A stretch of DNA of 6,510 bases, from positions 1-6,510 of the forward strand of contig JAUWJC010000250.1 in assembly GCA_030607895.1 (NCBI GenBank), in the 5' to 3' direction. Every line of letters begins with the position of its first letter. Within the stretch, counting starts at the first letter, position 1. Source of the DNA: Pirellulales bacterium. Lineage in GTDB: Bacteria > Planctomycetota > Planctomycetia > Pirellulales > Thermoguttaceae. The notes beneath the pieces are model-generated. The model did no database searches, was not told the origin of the DNA, and worked only from the letters and a program-made list of their open reading frames with translations. The translations under genes and the position numbers were made by a program. This document shows positions 1-6,403 of the stretch, in pieces.

Positions 1-579
1 ACCGTCTGCAAGATGGTGCCCGAGCAGCGGGTGAAGACCTGCACGTACAAGGTCTGCAAATGGGTTCGCGAGAACCGGGTGAAGACCTGCACGTACAAGG
101 TTTGCCGGATGGTTCGCGAGAACCGGGTGAAGACCTGTACGTACAAGGTTTGCCGGATGGTTCGCGAGAACCGGGTGAAGACTTGTACGTACAAGGTTTG
201 CCGGATGGTTCGCGAGAACCGGGTGAAGACCTGCACCTACAAGGTCTGCAAGATGGTACCCGAGCAGCGGGTGAAGACCTGTACCTACAAGGTCTGCCGC
301 ATGGTCAGGGAATGCCGCACGAAGCAAGTGCCGGTCAAAACTTGCAAGATCGTGCGGGAGCAGCGCGTGAAGCGGGTACCGTATACGGTCTGCAAGCCGG
401 TATGCTACACGCGGACGATAAACGTGGTACGGTGCGTGCCCAAAAAGGTCGCCTTCACGGTAACGCGTTGCGTGCCCAAGGTGGTCTGCAAGCAGGTACC
501 GGTGACGGTATGCTGCCCTGTGCCTTGTTGCCGCTGCTGCGAGCCGGAGTGCTGTGAGCCTTCGGGTTGCGGTGGGTAG
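1..579 (+). CDS. Cys-rich YTV-like repeat protein, probable cell-envelope protein (5' end outside window)
   Basis: The reading frame is open from base 1 and stops at TAG 577-579, so the true start and any signal peptide lie to the left; the ATG at 13 is inside a repeat and is not a credible start. The visible 192 residues are eight 16-residue repeats of the type MVRENRVKTCTYKVCR. The first six are nearly identical and the last two diverged, one carrying YTVC. A tail of FTV/VTV-like units follows, ending in a run of Cys pairs (CCRCCEPECC) and Gly-Cys-Gly-Gly. About 29 of 192 residues are Cys (15%), and Lys/Arg are also abundant. This matches the planctomycete YTV repeat family, whose Cys-rich members have been reported as wall components. 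A structural, disulfide-linked surface role is inferred; no catalytic domain is visible. A terminator follows about 65 bases downstream, so it probably ends a transcript. Confidence 0.85.
   Translation, partial: TVCKMVPEQRVKTCTYKVCKWVRENRVKTCTYKVCRMVRENRVKTCTYKVCRMVRENRVKTCTYKVCRMVRENRVKTCTYKVCKMVPEQRVKTCTYKVCRMVRECRTKQVPVKTCKIVREQRVKRVPYTVCKPVCYTRTINVVRCVPKKVAFTVTRCVPKVVCKQVPVTVCCPVPCCRCCEPECCEPSGCGG
13..396 (+). repeat. In-frame 48-bp tandem repeats, eight units
   Basis: Units begin at 13, 61, 109, 157, 205, 253, 301 and 349, each 48 bases (16 codons). Units 2-4 differ from each other at only a few bases, mostly synonymous (tgc/tgt, acc/act). Units 1 and 6 share the variant PEQ in place of REN. 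Units 7 and 8 are strongly diverged. The pattern suggests recent duplication of central units inside the coding frame, with older units at the C-terminal side. The true number of units is unknown because the gene continues to the left, and short-read assembly could have collapsed copies. Confidence 0.95.
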
Positions 580-642
580 GCTCGGCAGTTAGTGATTATG
601 CCTCCTTGCCGAGCGTAAGCGGGCAGAGCTGGTTTTGTCATC

Positions 643-683
643 AACGGTGGCCCACCTCCTCCGGGTTGGGCCGCCGTTTTTTT
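643..683 (+). terminator. Intrinsic terminator of the Cys-rich gene
   Basis: A 10-bp stem pairs 645-654 with 667-676 (one G-U pair), extended by AA/TT at its base, with a 12-base loop. It is followed by seven T residues (677-683). This is a classic rho-independent terminator. It lies about 65 bases after the stop codon at 579 and separates this gene from the next one. Confidence 0.85.
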
Positions 684-688
684 ATTGT

Positions 689-769
689 TGTAAAGCCGCG
701 ACCCGTGGGCGGGGGCCACCGAAGGGTTGGTGCGCTTGGGGAGCCGCGACCACTGGTCGCGGCTTTACA
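689..769. repeat. 80-bp foldback repeat, copy 1
   Basis: The outer arms 689-703 and 755-769 are perfect 15-bp inverted repeats. The right half (743-763) is itself a palindrome with 10-bp arms around one central base (core GCCGCGACCA). The same 80-bp element recurs at 3761-3840 with 70 of 80 positions identical and no gaps. It resembles a REP-type or MITE-like intergenic element. It has no coding capacity, although the large + strand frame reads through it. It sits right after the terminator T-run and 20 bases before the -35 box of the next gene. Confidence 0.9.
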
Positions 770-789
770 GGTTCCAGGCCGGCTCGCCA

Positions 790-818
790 TTGCTATTTCC
801 CGCAGCCCGGTTTATATT
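790..818 (+). promoter_or_regulatory. Sigma70-like promoter of the PQQ-like gene
   Basis: A -35 box TTGCTA (790-795, 4 of 6 consensus) and a -10 box TATATT (813-818, 5 of 6) are separated by 17 bases. Transcription would start near 825, giving a leader of about 45 bases before the ATG at 870. The -35 match is moderate; the support is the good -10 box, correct spacing and position between a terminator and a start codon. Confidence 0.55.
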
Positions 819-856
819 GTGAGATCGGTAGCCATGAAACCTCTAACGCCTGGGCG

Positions 857-862
857 AAGGAG
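857..862 (+). promoter_or_regulatory. Ribosome binding site AAGGAG that sets the start at 870
   Basis: AAGGAG lies 7 bases before ATG 870. The in-frame ATG at 834 has no comparable site, and the frame further upstream (from 567) runs through the terminator and the 80-bp repeat. The start at 870 also places a normal signal peptide at the N-terminus. Confidence 0.85.
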
Positions 863-869
863 AACGAAA

Positions 870-3743
870 ATGAGTCGAACGAAAGCAGCCGGTTGCACGT
901 TGTCATTCTTAGTTCTTGTTGTGGGGGCGTCGGGTGTCTTGGCGGCCGAACAGAAGCGCAGCCAAAACGTGCTGAGCAAGCTTGGCGTGGAGAAAGGAAT
1001 CTGCGTGGTGCTGGACGATCCCCGATGCGAGTTGGCACTGGGATTGGCCGCGGGCAGCGAATTGACCGTCTACGTGCAGGTGCGAAAAGCAGACGACTTG
1101 CAGGCTGCATGCCGGGCGGCCGACGCGGCGGGCTTGTACGGCACACGTATCTACGTGGACAAGGGCGACCCGGCACGAATCCACCTGGCCGACAACCTGG
1201 CCGACGCGCTGGTGGCGGCGGGCGATCCGGCGGACATTCCAAGAGACGAAATATTGCGCGTGCTCCGGCCCGGCGGAAGGGCGCTGCTGGGAAAACAGGT
1301 TTTCACCAAACCCTTTCCCGAGGGCACCGACGACTGGACCCACCACTATCATACGCCGGACAACAACCCGCAATCGACCGACCGGTCGGCACTCGCGCCG
1401 TATCTTACTCAGTTCATTGTCGAGCCGCGCTACGCCCCGGCGCCGCAGAACGTTGTGGCCTCGGGCGGGCGGGTTTTCATGGCATTGGGCAACGTCGCCT
1501 GGCACCTCCGCGCCGAGCCGTGGCTCGACACCCTGGTGGCCGTCAACGGCTTCAACGGCACGATGCTCTGGAAACGAGAGCTGACCTCGGGAATCATAGT
1601 CGATCGCAGCACGATGATCGCCACGCCCACGACACTCTACCTGGCCGACGAGAAATCGTGCAAGCTGCTCGACCCGGCCACCGGCAAGCTCACCGGCGAG
1701 ATCACTGTGGGGGCGGACCTGGCCGGCGGGACTTTTTGGAAGTGGATGGCATTGGACGGCGATGCACTCTATGCGCTTATAGGAGAACAAGAGACCCCGG
1801 ACGCCGTCAAACGCTGGCGACGGATCCCAGGCCACTGGCCGTGGAATGGGATCTCCGACGGCTACAACGCCAAACAATACGTATGGGGCTTCTCGAAAAC
1901 CCTGCTGGCCATTGACCCAAAGACAAGAAAGGTCATCTGGCAGCATAAGGAGCAGGAGCCAATCGACAGCCGGTCGTTGTGCATGAAAAACGGCCGTATC
2001 TACTTCTGCCATTTCGGCAAGTACCTGGTGTGTCTGGACGCAAAGACCGGCAAGGATATCTGGCGAAGAACTGCCGAAAAGGACGCGGAGTTGTTCAAGG
2101 CAATGGGGCCCTACCGCCCAGGCCACGGCGCCGCAACCGGCTGGAAGAGCACCATTTACCTGAGATGCTCGGACAAGGCCCTGTACTTCGCCGGTCCGCA
2201 GGTCTTCGACGTGACCGCCGTCTCGGCCGACGACGGCCGCCACCTGTGGACCTATCATGCCGAGAGAAACCCTCATGTGCTGATCCGCGACGCCGCCGTG
2301 TACATCATCGGTGCCAGTGGCCTGAACGGTGACACGCACAAGCTCGACCCGATCAGCGGAAAGGTCCTGGCCAGCTACAACATCTCCCGGCGGGCCTGTA
2401 CGCGGGCCACCGGTAGCACGGATAGCATCTTTTTCCGTGGGGGTGTCGATGGCACCAAACGGATCGACCTGGCCACCGGCAAGTTTCAGTGGATCTCGCC
2501 GATGCGCCCGTCCTGTTTCGTCGGCACGCTGATCGCCGGAGGGCATCTGTACTGGACACCCTGGGCCTGCGATTGCAACCTCCAGATGTTCGGTACGATT
2601 TGTTGCGCTCCGGCGGGCAACTTCAAGTTCGACCAGGCCGCCGTCGAGGCCCAGCGACTGGAATCGTCCTCAGGCGCGATGCAGATCGCCCAATTTCAAC
2701 AGTCGCCGGCCGACTGGCCAACCTATCGGGCGAACAATACCCGCACCGCTGAAACACAAGCTGCAATCCCTGACCGGGTCGGTCTGCTTTGGACGTTCAC
2801 GCCCAAGGCCGCCCTTTCGTTGAAAACAACCTCGCCGGTGGCCGTCGGTAGCGTGGGCTTCCTCGGGGGCGCCGACGGTAGCGTCCGGGCGTTGGATGCG
2901 GCCAGTGGTACGGCGCGCTGGACGGCCTACACGGGCGGAGCGGTCCGATATCCTCCGGCAGTGGCCGACGGCCGGGCGCTGGTCGGCTCCGGCGATGGTT
3001 ACACCTACGCCTTCGAGGCGGCCACCGGGCGGCTGTTGTGGCGATTCCGTGCGGCGCCGGTCGAGCGGAAGATTAACGTCTATGACCGGCTGCTGTCCAC
3101 CTGGCCGGTCGCCTCCGGCGTGCTTCTCGACGGCGGCGTGGCCTACTGCGCGGCCGGGTTGAACAACTACGACGGTACGCACGTCTATGCGCTGGATGTG
3201 GCAACCGGCAAGATCAAGTGGCAAGACAACAGCGCCGGCGGCGTGGGGCTGTCCTTCGGCAGCGAGTCTGGCGTTCAAGGGGACCTGCTCTTGGACAAGG
3301 GGAAACTCTACCTTGCCAGCGGCAGTGCAGGCTCGCCGGCAGTCTTCGATATCGCCGATGGAAAGCGTCTCGACCCGGGCCAAAGAGCACGCCGCGGCCG
3401 CGAACTGCACCTTTCGGTCGGTAAAGACAAGCGAGGCAATCTCCAGCGCCGCGTGCAGGCTACCGGCCAACCCTTCTACTCCATACCAAGTTGCCCTGTG
3501 CGCAGCGCGGAAGTCGCCTGGCGTACTTCGGTTGTCGCGGCCGGCAACGCAAACCTGCTATGTCGGCCAACCCCAGACGGCTGGAAGCTGGTCGCCCAGC
3601 ACCGCTCCAACAAGAAGGACCTCTGGCAGCAGCCGCTACCGGCCGAGCCCGTGCGCTGGGCCGTGGCCGTCGACGCCCAAGGACGCATCTTCGTCACCCT
3701 TCGCAACGGCCAAGTGGTCTGCTTTGGCAAACGCACCGGGTAA
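870..3743 (+). CDS. Secreted PQQ-like two-propeller protein with methyltransferase-like N-terminal region
   Basis: 957 residues. Residues 1-26 form a signal peptide (basic start, hydrophobic 11-25, cleavage near VLAA/EQ). Residues 33-145 resemble a degenerate class I methyltransferase fold, with GLYGTR (88-93), LADNLADALV (106-115) and DEILRVLRPGG (126-136). The glycine-rich SAM-binding loop is not recognisable, so activity is doubtful. A linker DDWTHHYHTPDNN (154-166) precedes the first beta-propeller (about 190-585), with PQQ-type blades such as LLAIDPKTRKVIW (345-357) and LVCLDAKTGKDIW (386-398). That propeller ends in a Cys-rich signature RPSCF...WACDC...ICCAPAG (546-583). A second propeller starts at DWPTYRANNTR (615-625), with blades SVRALDAASGTARW (671-684) and HVYALDVATGKIKW (771-784). 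The architecture recurs in planctomycetes, usually annotated as PQQ-binding-like or BamB-like protein. Export to the periplasm is expected; ligand and reaction are unknown. It appears monocistronic. No frameshift is seen. Confidence 0.9.
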   Translation: MSRTKAAGCTLSFLVLVVGASGVLAAEQKRSQNVLSKLGVEKGICVVLDDPRCELALGLAAGSELTVYVQVRKADDLQAACRAADAAGLYGTRIYVDKGDPARIHLADNLADALVAAGDPADIPRDEILRVLRPGGRALLGKQVFTKPFPEGTDDWTHHYHTPDNNPQSTDRSALAPYLTQFIVEPRYAPAPQNVVASGGRVFMALGNVAWHLRAEPWLDTLVAVNGFNGTMLWKRELTSGIIVDRSTMIATPTTLYLADEKSCKLLDPATGKLTGEITVGADLAGGTFWKWMALDGDALYALIGEQETPDAVKRWRRIPGHWPWNGISDGYNAKQYVWGFSKTLLAIDPKTRKVIWQHKEQEPIDSRSLCMKNGRIYFCHFGKYLVCLDAKTGKDIWRRTAEKDAELFKAMGPYRPGHGAATGWKSTIYLRCSDKALYFAGPQVFDVTAVSADDGRHLWTYHAERNPHVLIRDAAVYIIGASGLNGDTHKLDPISGKVLASYNISRRACTRATGSTDSIFFRGGVDGTKRIDLATGKFQWISPMRPSCFVGTLIAGGHLYWTPWACDCNLQMFGTICCAPAGNFKFDQAAVEAQRLESSSGAMQIAQFQQSPADWPTYRANNTRTAETQAAIPDRVGLLWTFTPKAALSLKTTSPVAVGSVGFLGGADGSVRALDAASGTARWTAYTGGAVRYPPAVADGRALVGSGDGYTYAFEAATGRLLWRFRAAPVERKINVYDRLLSTWPVASGVLLDGGVAYCAAGLNNYDGTHVYALDVATGKIKWQDNSAGGVGLSFGSESGVQGDLLLDKGKLYLASGSAGSPAVFDIADGKRLDPGQRARRGRELHLSVGKDKRGNLQRRVQATGQPFYSIPSCPVRSAEVAWRTSVVAAGNANLLCRPTPDGWKLVAQHRSNKKDLWQQPLPAEPVRWAVAVDAQGRIFVTLRNGQVVCFGKRTG

Positions 3744-3759
3744 GCGAACGTTTTTTCAT

Positions 3760-3840
3760 TGTAAAGCCGCGACCATTGGTTGCGGGCCACCGAGGTGTTG
3801 GTTCGCTTGGTGATCCGCGACCACTGGTCGCGGCTTTACA
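3760..3840. repeat. 80-bp foldback repeat, copy 2
   Basis: The outer arms 3760-3775 and 3825-3840 are perfect 16-bp inverted repeats. Unlike copy 1, the left half is also a near-palindrome (CCGCGACCA around T, one mismatch), so the element is two REP-like palindromes joined by a spacer. It starts 17 bases after the stop codon of the PQQ-like gene, behind a run of six T (3751-3756). As RNA it would form a strong hairpin at the 3' end of that transcript, possibly protecting it or aiding termination. No T-run follows the hairpin, so it is not a standard terminator. Confidence 0.9.
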
Positions 3841-3860
3841 GGTCGATTGCCCAATCTCTA

Positions 3861-3890
3861 TTGACCCAAGTTACGAAAGGTTCCTATACT
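3861..3890 (+). promoter_or_regulatory. Sigma70-like promoter of the tandem parvulin-like gene
   Basis: TTGACC (3861-3866, 5 of 6 consensus) and TATACT (3885-3890, 5 of 6) are separated by 18 bases. Transcription would start near 3897, leaving a leader of about 67 bases before ATG 3964. This is the best promoter match in the window. Confidence 0.7.
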
Positions 3891-3903
3891 ACCTCACTGG
3901 ATT

Positions 3904-3929
3904 TTGTGCGCGGGCGATTATCGCGCAAA
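3904..3929 (+). other. Short hairpin in the 5' leader
   Basis: TGCGCG (3907-3912) pairs with CGCGCA (3922-3927) around a 9-base loop. Two further T-A pairs are possible if G3906 bulges out. An alternative palindrome, GCGAT around T (3914-3924), overlaps it. The hairpin lies in the predicted leader, 22 bases before the ribosome binding site, so it does not hide that site. Its function is unknown and it may be incidental. Confidence 0.35.
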
Positions 3930-3951
3930 CAGCGACGTGGTAATGGTTTAC

Positions 3952-3957
3952 GGAGGA
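3952..3957 (+). promoter_or_regulatory. Ribosome binding site GGAGGA for ATG 3964
   Basis: GGAGGA lies 6 bases before ATG 3964 and selects this start over possible upstream in-frame starts near 3904, which lie at or just after the predicted transcription start and have no ribosome binding site. Confidence 0.85.
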
Positions 3958-3963
3958 ACCGCA

Positions 3964-5949
3964 ATGACCCAGGTTAGTTCTTCTCTCGGTGCGATCCCAC
4001 ACCGCGACAGACGTAGAATAGGTTTCGGGATGTTTATCGGCGGTGTATGCGTTGTGTGTGCGTGCATCGCAATTCGCTACTATTGGGGGGCCGAGCCTGT
4101 AAGTGCCGAGGCTCCCAGGCCGCCTCTTTCCCGAAAGGCCTCTGATACCGCGAAGGTCCCCGCACGGCGTGGCGCCGGCGCGCAAAAGAGTCGAGCGGAG
4201 TCGCAGCCGAGCAGCCCGGGCGGTGGTTCGGCCGAGTCGCGGTTGAAGGTGGTCGCCATGGTCAACGGCCAGCCGATCAGCCGGCAGGACCTGGCCAGGG
4301 AATGCTTGCGGCACTACGGCAAGGATGTACTGGAGAGGCTGGTCAACAAGTGGCTGATTGCCCAGGCGTGCTTGCGCCAAAATATCGCCGTAACGCGCGT
4401 GGAGGTGGATGCCGAGATCGAGCGGATGTCGAAGCGGTTCAGTTTGCCGGTTGCCCAGTGGTTGAAGATGCTCAAGGAGGAGCGGGGGATCGAGCCAGAG
4501 CAGTATGCCAACGACATAATCTGGCCGACGCTTGCGCTTCGCAAACTGGCGGGCGACCGAACAAAAGTAAGCCGGGAGGAGCTTTTGCAGGAATTCGAGA
4601 CGCGCTACGGCGAGGCGGTCCGCGTGCGGTTGATTTCTTTTACCGATCTCGATGCGGCCGAGAAGACCCGGGGCGAAGCGGTGGCCGACCCGAACAACTT
4701 CGGCAACCTGGCCAAGGATCGCTCGGAGGATGTCAGTGCCAGCGTGAAGGGGCTGGTCCAACCGATCCGTAAGCACGCCAGCAGCCGCCAGATCGAACAT
4801 GCGGCCTTCACCATGCGCGACGGACAGGTATCGCCGGTTATGCAGGTGGCCGGTAAATACATGATCATGAAGCGGGAGTGTATGTTGCCGGCAAGCAAGG
4901 TCAAGTTCGAGCAGGTCGCCTCCCGGATGGAAGAAGTGGTTCGGGAGCGGAAGATGCGCACGGCGGCGCACGAGATTTTCCGCGAGCTGCAGGACGGCGT
5001 GGAGATGGTGAACGTCCTTAACGATCCGCTTAAACGTCGGGAGATGCCGGGTGTGGCGGCGATTATCAACGGCCACAAAATCACGATTCGCGAGTTGGCC
5101 GAGCAGTGCATCAAGCGACACGGGAAGGAGGTTCTGGAAGGCACAATCAATCACATGCTGATCGAGCAGGCCTGCGCAAAGCGGAAGATCACGATTGCCG
5201 AAGAGGAGATCGACCGGGAGATTGTCCGGGCGGCCTCCGAAGGCGTCAAACCCAAGCCCGACGGATCGCCCGACGTCGAGACCTGGCTAAAACTCGTCAC
5301 CGAGCAACAGGGCGTGTCGTTGGACGTCTACCGGAGCGCTTCGGTCCGGCCGTCGCTGGCACTGAAAAAGCTGGCCGACGGCAAAGTGAAGGTAACGGAA
5401 GCGGACATCCAGAAGAGCTACGAAGCGACTTTCGGCCCGCGGGTACGATGCCGGGCGATTGTGCTGGATGATCTTCGCCGTGCCCAGCAGGTTTGGGAAA
5501 ACGCCCGCGGCAACCCAACCGTCGAGCACTTCGGCAAGCTGGCCAAACAGTATTCGGTCGAAGCCACCAGCCGCGCGCTGGAAGGCCAGATCCCGCCTAT
5601 CAAGAACCACGGCGGCCAGCCGATCATCGAGAAGGAGGCGTTCAACCTGGCCAACGGCGAGTTATCGGGCATCATCCAACTCGGCCAGAAGTACGTCATT
5701 CTCTTCTGCGAAGGACGCACCAAGCCGGTCAGCGTCGATCCGGCCACGGTTCGAAAAGAGCTTCACCGGGACATCTTCGAGAAGAAACAGCGGCTGGCAA
5801 TGGCGAAGTACTTCCGCCAGTTGCAAAAAAACGCCTCGATCGACAATTTCCTGGCCGGCTCCAGCCGATCGCCGAAGAAGAAGGGGTCGGGCGGGATGAA
5901 ATCGCTGCCCGGCGTTCCCACGCTCCGCCAGGTGCCCGGCCGCGGCTGA
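3964..5949 (+). CDS. Membrane-anchored tandem SurA/PpiC-like (parvulin-type) folding factor, probably non-catalytic
   Basis: 661 residues. Basic residues (RDRRR, 14-18) precede one hydrophobic segment (20-37), giving an N-in membrane anchor with the rest outside the cytoplasm. Residues 45-95 are a Pro/Ser/Ala-rich linker. Two homologous modules follow. Module A has a SurA_N-like region (96-205, VAMVNGQPISRQDLA) and a parvulin-like region (about 218-305). Module B repeats this at 363-475 (VAAIINGHKITIRELA) and about 493-585. Parvulins normally carry a His near the first strand (typically HIL) and a GGdLG loop. Here those places read VRLIS and VRAIV-like (V494-R495-C496-R497-A498), and KGLVQPI and EGQIPPI. 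Isomerase activity is therefore unlikely, and a chaperone role for exported proteins is inferred. The tail after 630 is basic and low complexity (SPKKKGSGG). The gene has its own promoter; no downstream partner lies on the same strand. SurA, PpiD and PrsA are the closest family types, but orthology cannot be assigned. Confidence 0.8.
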   Translation: MTQVSSSLGAIPHRDRRRIGFGMFIGGVCVVCACIAIRYYWGAEPVSAEAPRPPLSRKASDTAKVPARRGAGAQKSRAESQPSSPGGGSAESRLKVVAMVNGQPISRQDLARECLRHYGKDVLERLVNKWLIAQACLRQNIAVTRVEVDAEIERMSKRFSLPVAQWLKMLKEERGIEPEQYANDIIWPTLALRKLAGDRTKVSREELLQEFETRYGEAVRVRLISFTDLDAAEKTRGEAVADPNNFGNLAKDRSEDVSASVKGLVQPIRKHASSRQIEHAAFTMRDGQVSPVMQVAGKYMIMKRECMLPASKVKFEQVASRMEEVVRERKMRTAAHEIFRELQDGVEMVNVLNDPLKRREMPGVAAIINGHKITIRELAEQCIKRHGKEVLEGTINHMLIEQACAKRKITIAEEEIDREIVRAASEGVKPKPDGSPDVETWLKLVTEQQGVSLDVYRSASVRPSLALKKLADGKVKVTEADIQKSYEATFGPRVRCRAIVLDDLRRAQQVWENARGNPTVEHFGKLAKQYSVEATSRALEGQIPPIKNHGGQPIIEKEAFNLANGELSGIIQLGQKYVILFCEGRTKPVSVDPATVRKELHRDIFEKKQRLAMAKYFRQLQKNASIDNFLAGSSRSPKKKGSGGMKSLPGVPTLRQVPGRG

Positions 5950-5994
5950 GCGAAAAAGGGACCAGGTTTAATTTGTGCGAAGCACCCTTACACT

Positions 5995-6072
5995 CGGTCC
6001 CAAGCTCTGCTTGGGACCGCACCGCGCCGTACTGCTGGGGAGTAGTGGGTTCCCAAGCAGAGCTTGGGAACC
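5995..6072. repeat. Pair of oppositely oriented REP-like palindromes
   Basis: The first palindrome pairs 5995-6005 with 6009-6019 (11-bp arms, loop TCT). The second pairs 6048-6058 with 6062-6072 (11-bp arms, loop AGA). The 19 bases at 5998-6016 are the exact reverse complement of 6051-6069, so the two units face each other across a 28-base spacer, as in paired REP elements. The core TCCCAAGCTCTGCTTGGGA is a motif I recognise from many planctomycete intergenic regions. An 8-bp direct repeat ACCAGGTT lies at 5961-5968 and 6070-6077. The pair sits between two convergent genes and could act as a weak bidirectional terminator. The rest of 5950-6115 shows nothing else recognisable. Confidence 0.9.
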
Positions 6073-6115
6073 AGGTTACGGGGAATCATCTGGGCCACCC
6101 GCTGATACTTGTCCC

Positions 6116-6403
6116 TCATACCTCCGCCTTCCGCCTTCCCCCTTCCGCTTTCATCCTGTAGACCGTCAGGCCGGCGAGATCTTTTGTTCGGCTGGGAAGG
6201 ATCAGGCTCGCCAGGTAGCCGACGGCGAAACAGACTGCTATGCCAATGGCCGCGTAGAGGAAGAAGTGGACGTGCGTGTATTGTTGTACCAGGTAGAGCA
6301 CCAGCGCGCCGCCGGCCGCACCGCACAGGGCGCCCGTGGCATTGGTTCGTCGCGTGAAGATACCCAGCGCGAACAACCCGGCCAGGTAACCGTTCACGGG
6401 TTT
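6116..6403 (-). pseudogene. C-terminal remnant of a sodium:solute symporter (SSS/SSF family)
   Basis: On the minus strand the frame is open from 6403 to the TGA at 6116-6118, after a stop TGA at 6404-6406. From the GTG at 6395-6397 it encodes 93 residues: LAGLFALGIFTRR (5-17), a hydrophobic segment 22-37, then HFFLYAAIG (44-52) and a second hydrophobic segment to 67, ending KDLAGLTVYR (72-81). This order matches the last transmembrane helices of SSS-family Na+ symporters, which are normally around 500 residues or more with 11 or more helices. The N-terminal four fifths are absent, so transport is not possible from this piece alone. GTG 6397 is not a credible start and no ribosome binding site precedes it. 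The last 12 residues come from a heptamer repeat and are probably not ancestral. The break at about 6398-6404 coincides with a change in sequence character. Confidence 0.75.
6121..6155. repeat. Degenerate heptanucleotide tandem repeat
   Basis: Five consecutive 7-base units on the + strand: CCTCCGC, CTTCCGC, CTTCCCC, CTTCCGC and TTTCATC. On the minus strand the units encode the last residues of the symporter remnant (MKAEGGRRKAE). Such C/T-rich heptamer tracts are a simple-repeat class; copy number may vary by slippage. Confidence 0.75.

Noticed and set aside
13..300. CRISPR-like array
   Set aside because: Units are contiguous with no unique spacers and lie in frame within a coding region.
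60..557. Second + strand frame of 165 codons with repeats GSREPGEDL
   Set aside because: It is the out-of-frame reading of the 48-bp repeats, which are a multiple of three and so stay open in more than one frame. The Cys-rich frame matches a known family and has a terminator after its stop.
567..869. N-terminal extension of the PQQ-like gene
   Set aside because: It would read through an intrinsic terminator, the 80-bp repeat and the promoter. ATG 870 has a good ribosome binding site and a signal peptide.
909..2546. Long minus-strand open frame of 545 codons
   Set aside because: It is fully antisense to the PQQ-like gene, encodes no recognisable domain, and is expected as a shadow in high-GC coding sequence.
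3729..3756. Intrinsic terminator right after the PQQ-like gene
   Set aside because: AAACG/CGTTT gives only a 5-bp AT-rich stem with a 15-base loop before six T. That is too weak to call, although the T-run is suggestive.
3491..3943. Open frame of 150 codons across the end of the PQQ-like gene and copy 2 of the 80-bp repeat
   Set aside because: It is in the wrong frame for the gene and shares its peptide with the other repeat copy only because both read through the same element.
5911..5930. Repeat-derived sequence in the tail of the tandem parvulin-like gene
   Set aside because: GTTCCCACGCTCCGCC resembles half of a common palindromic repeat, but no matching second arm is present, so it may be chance.
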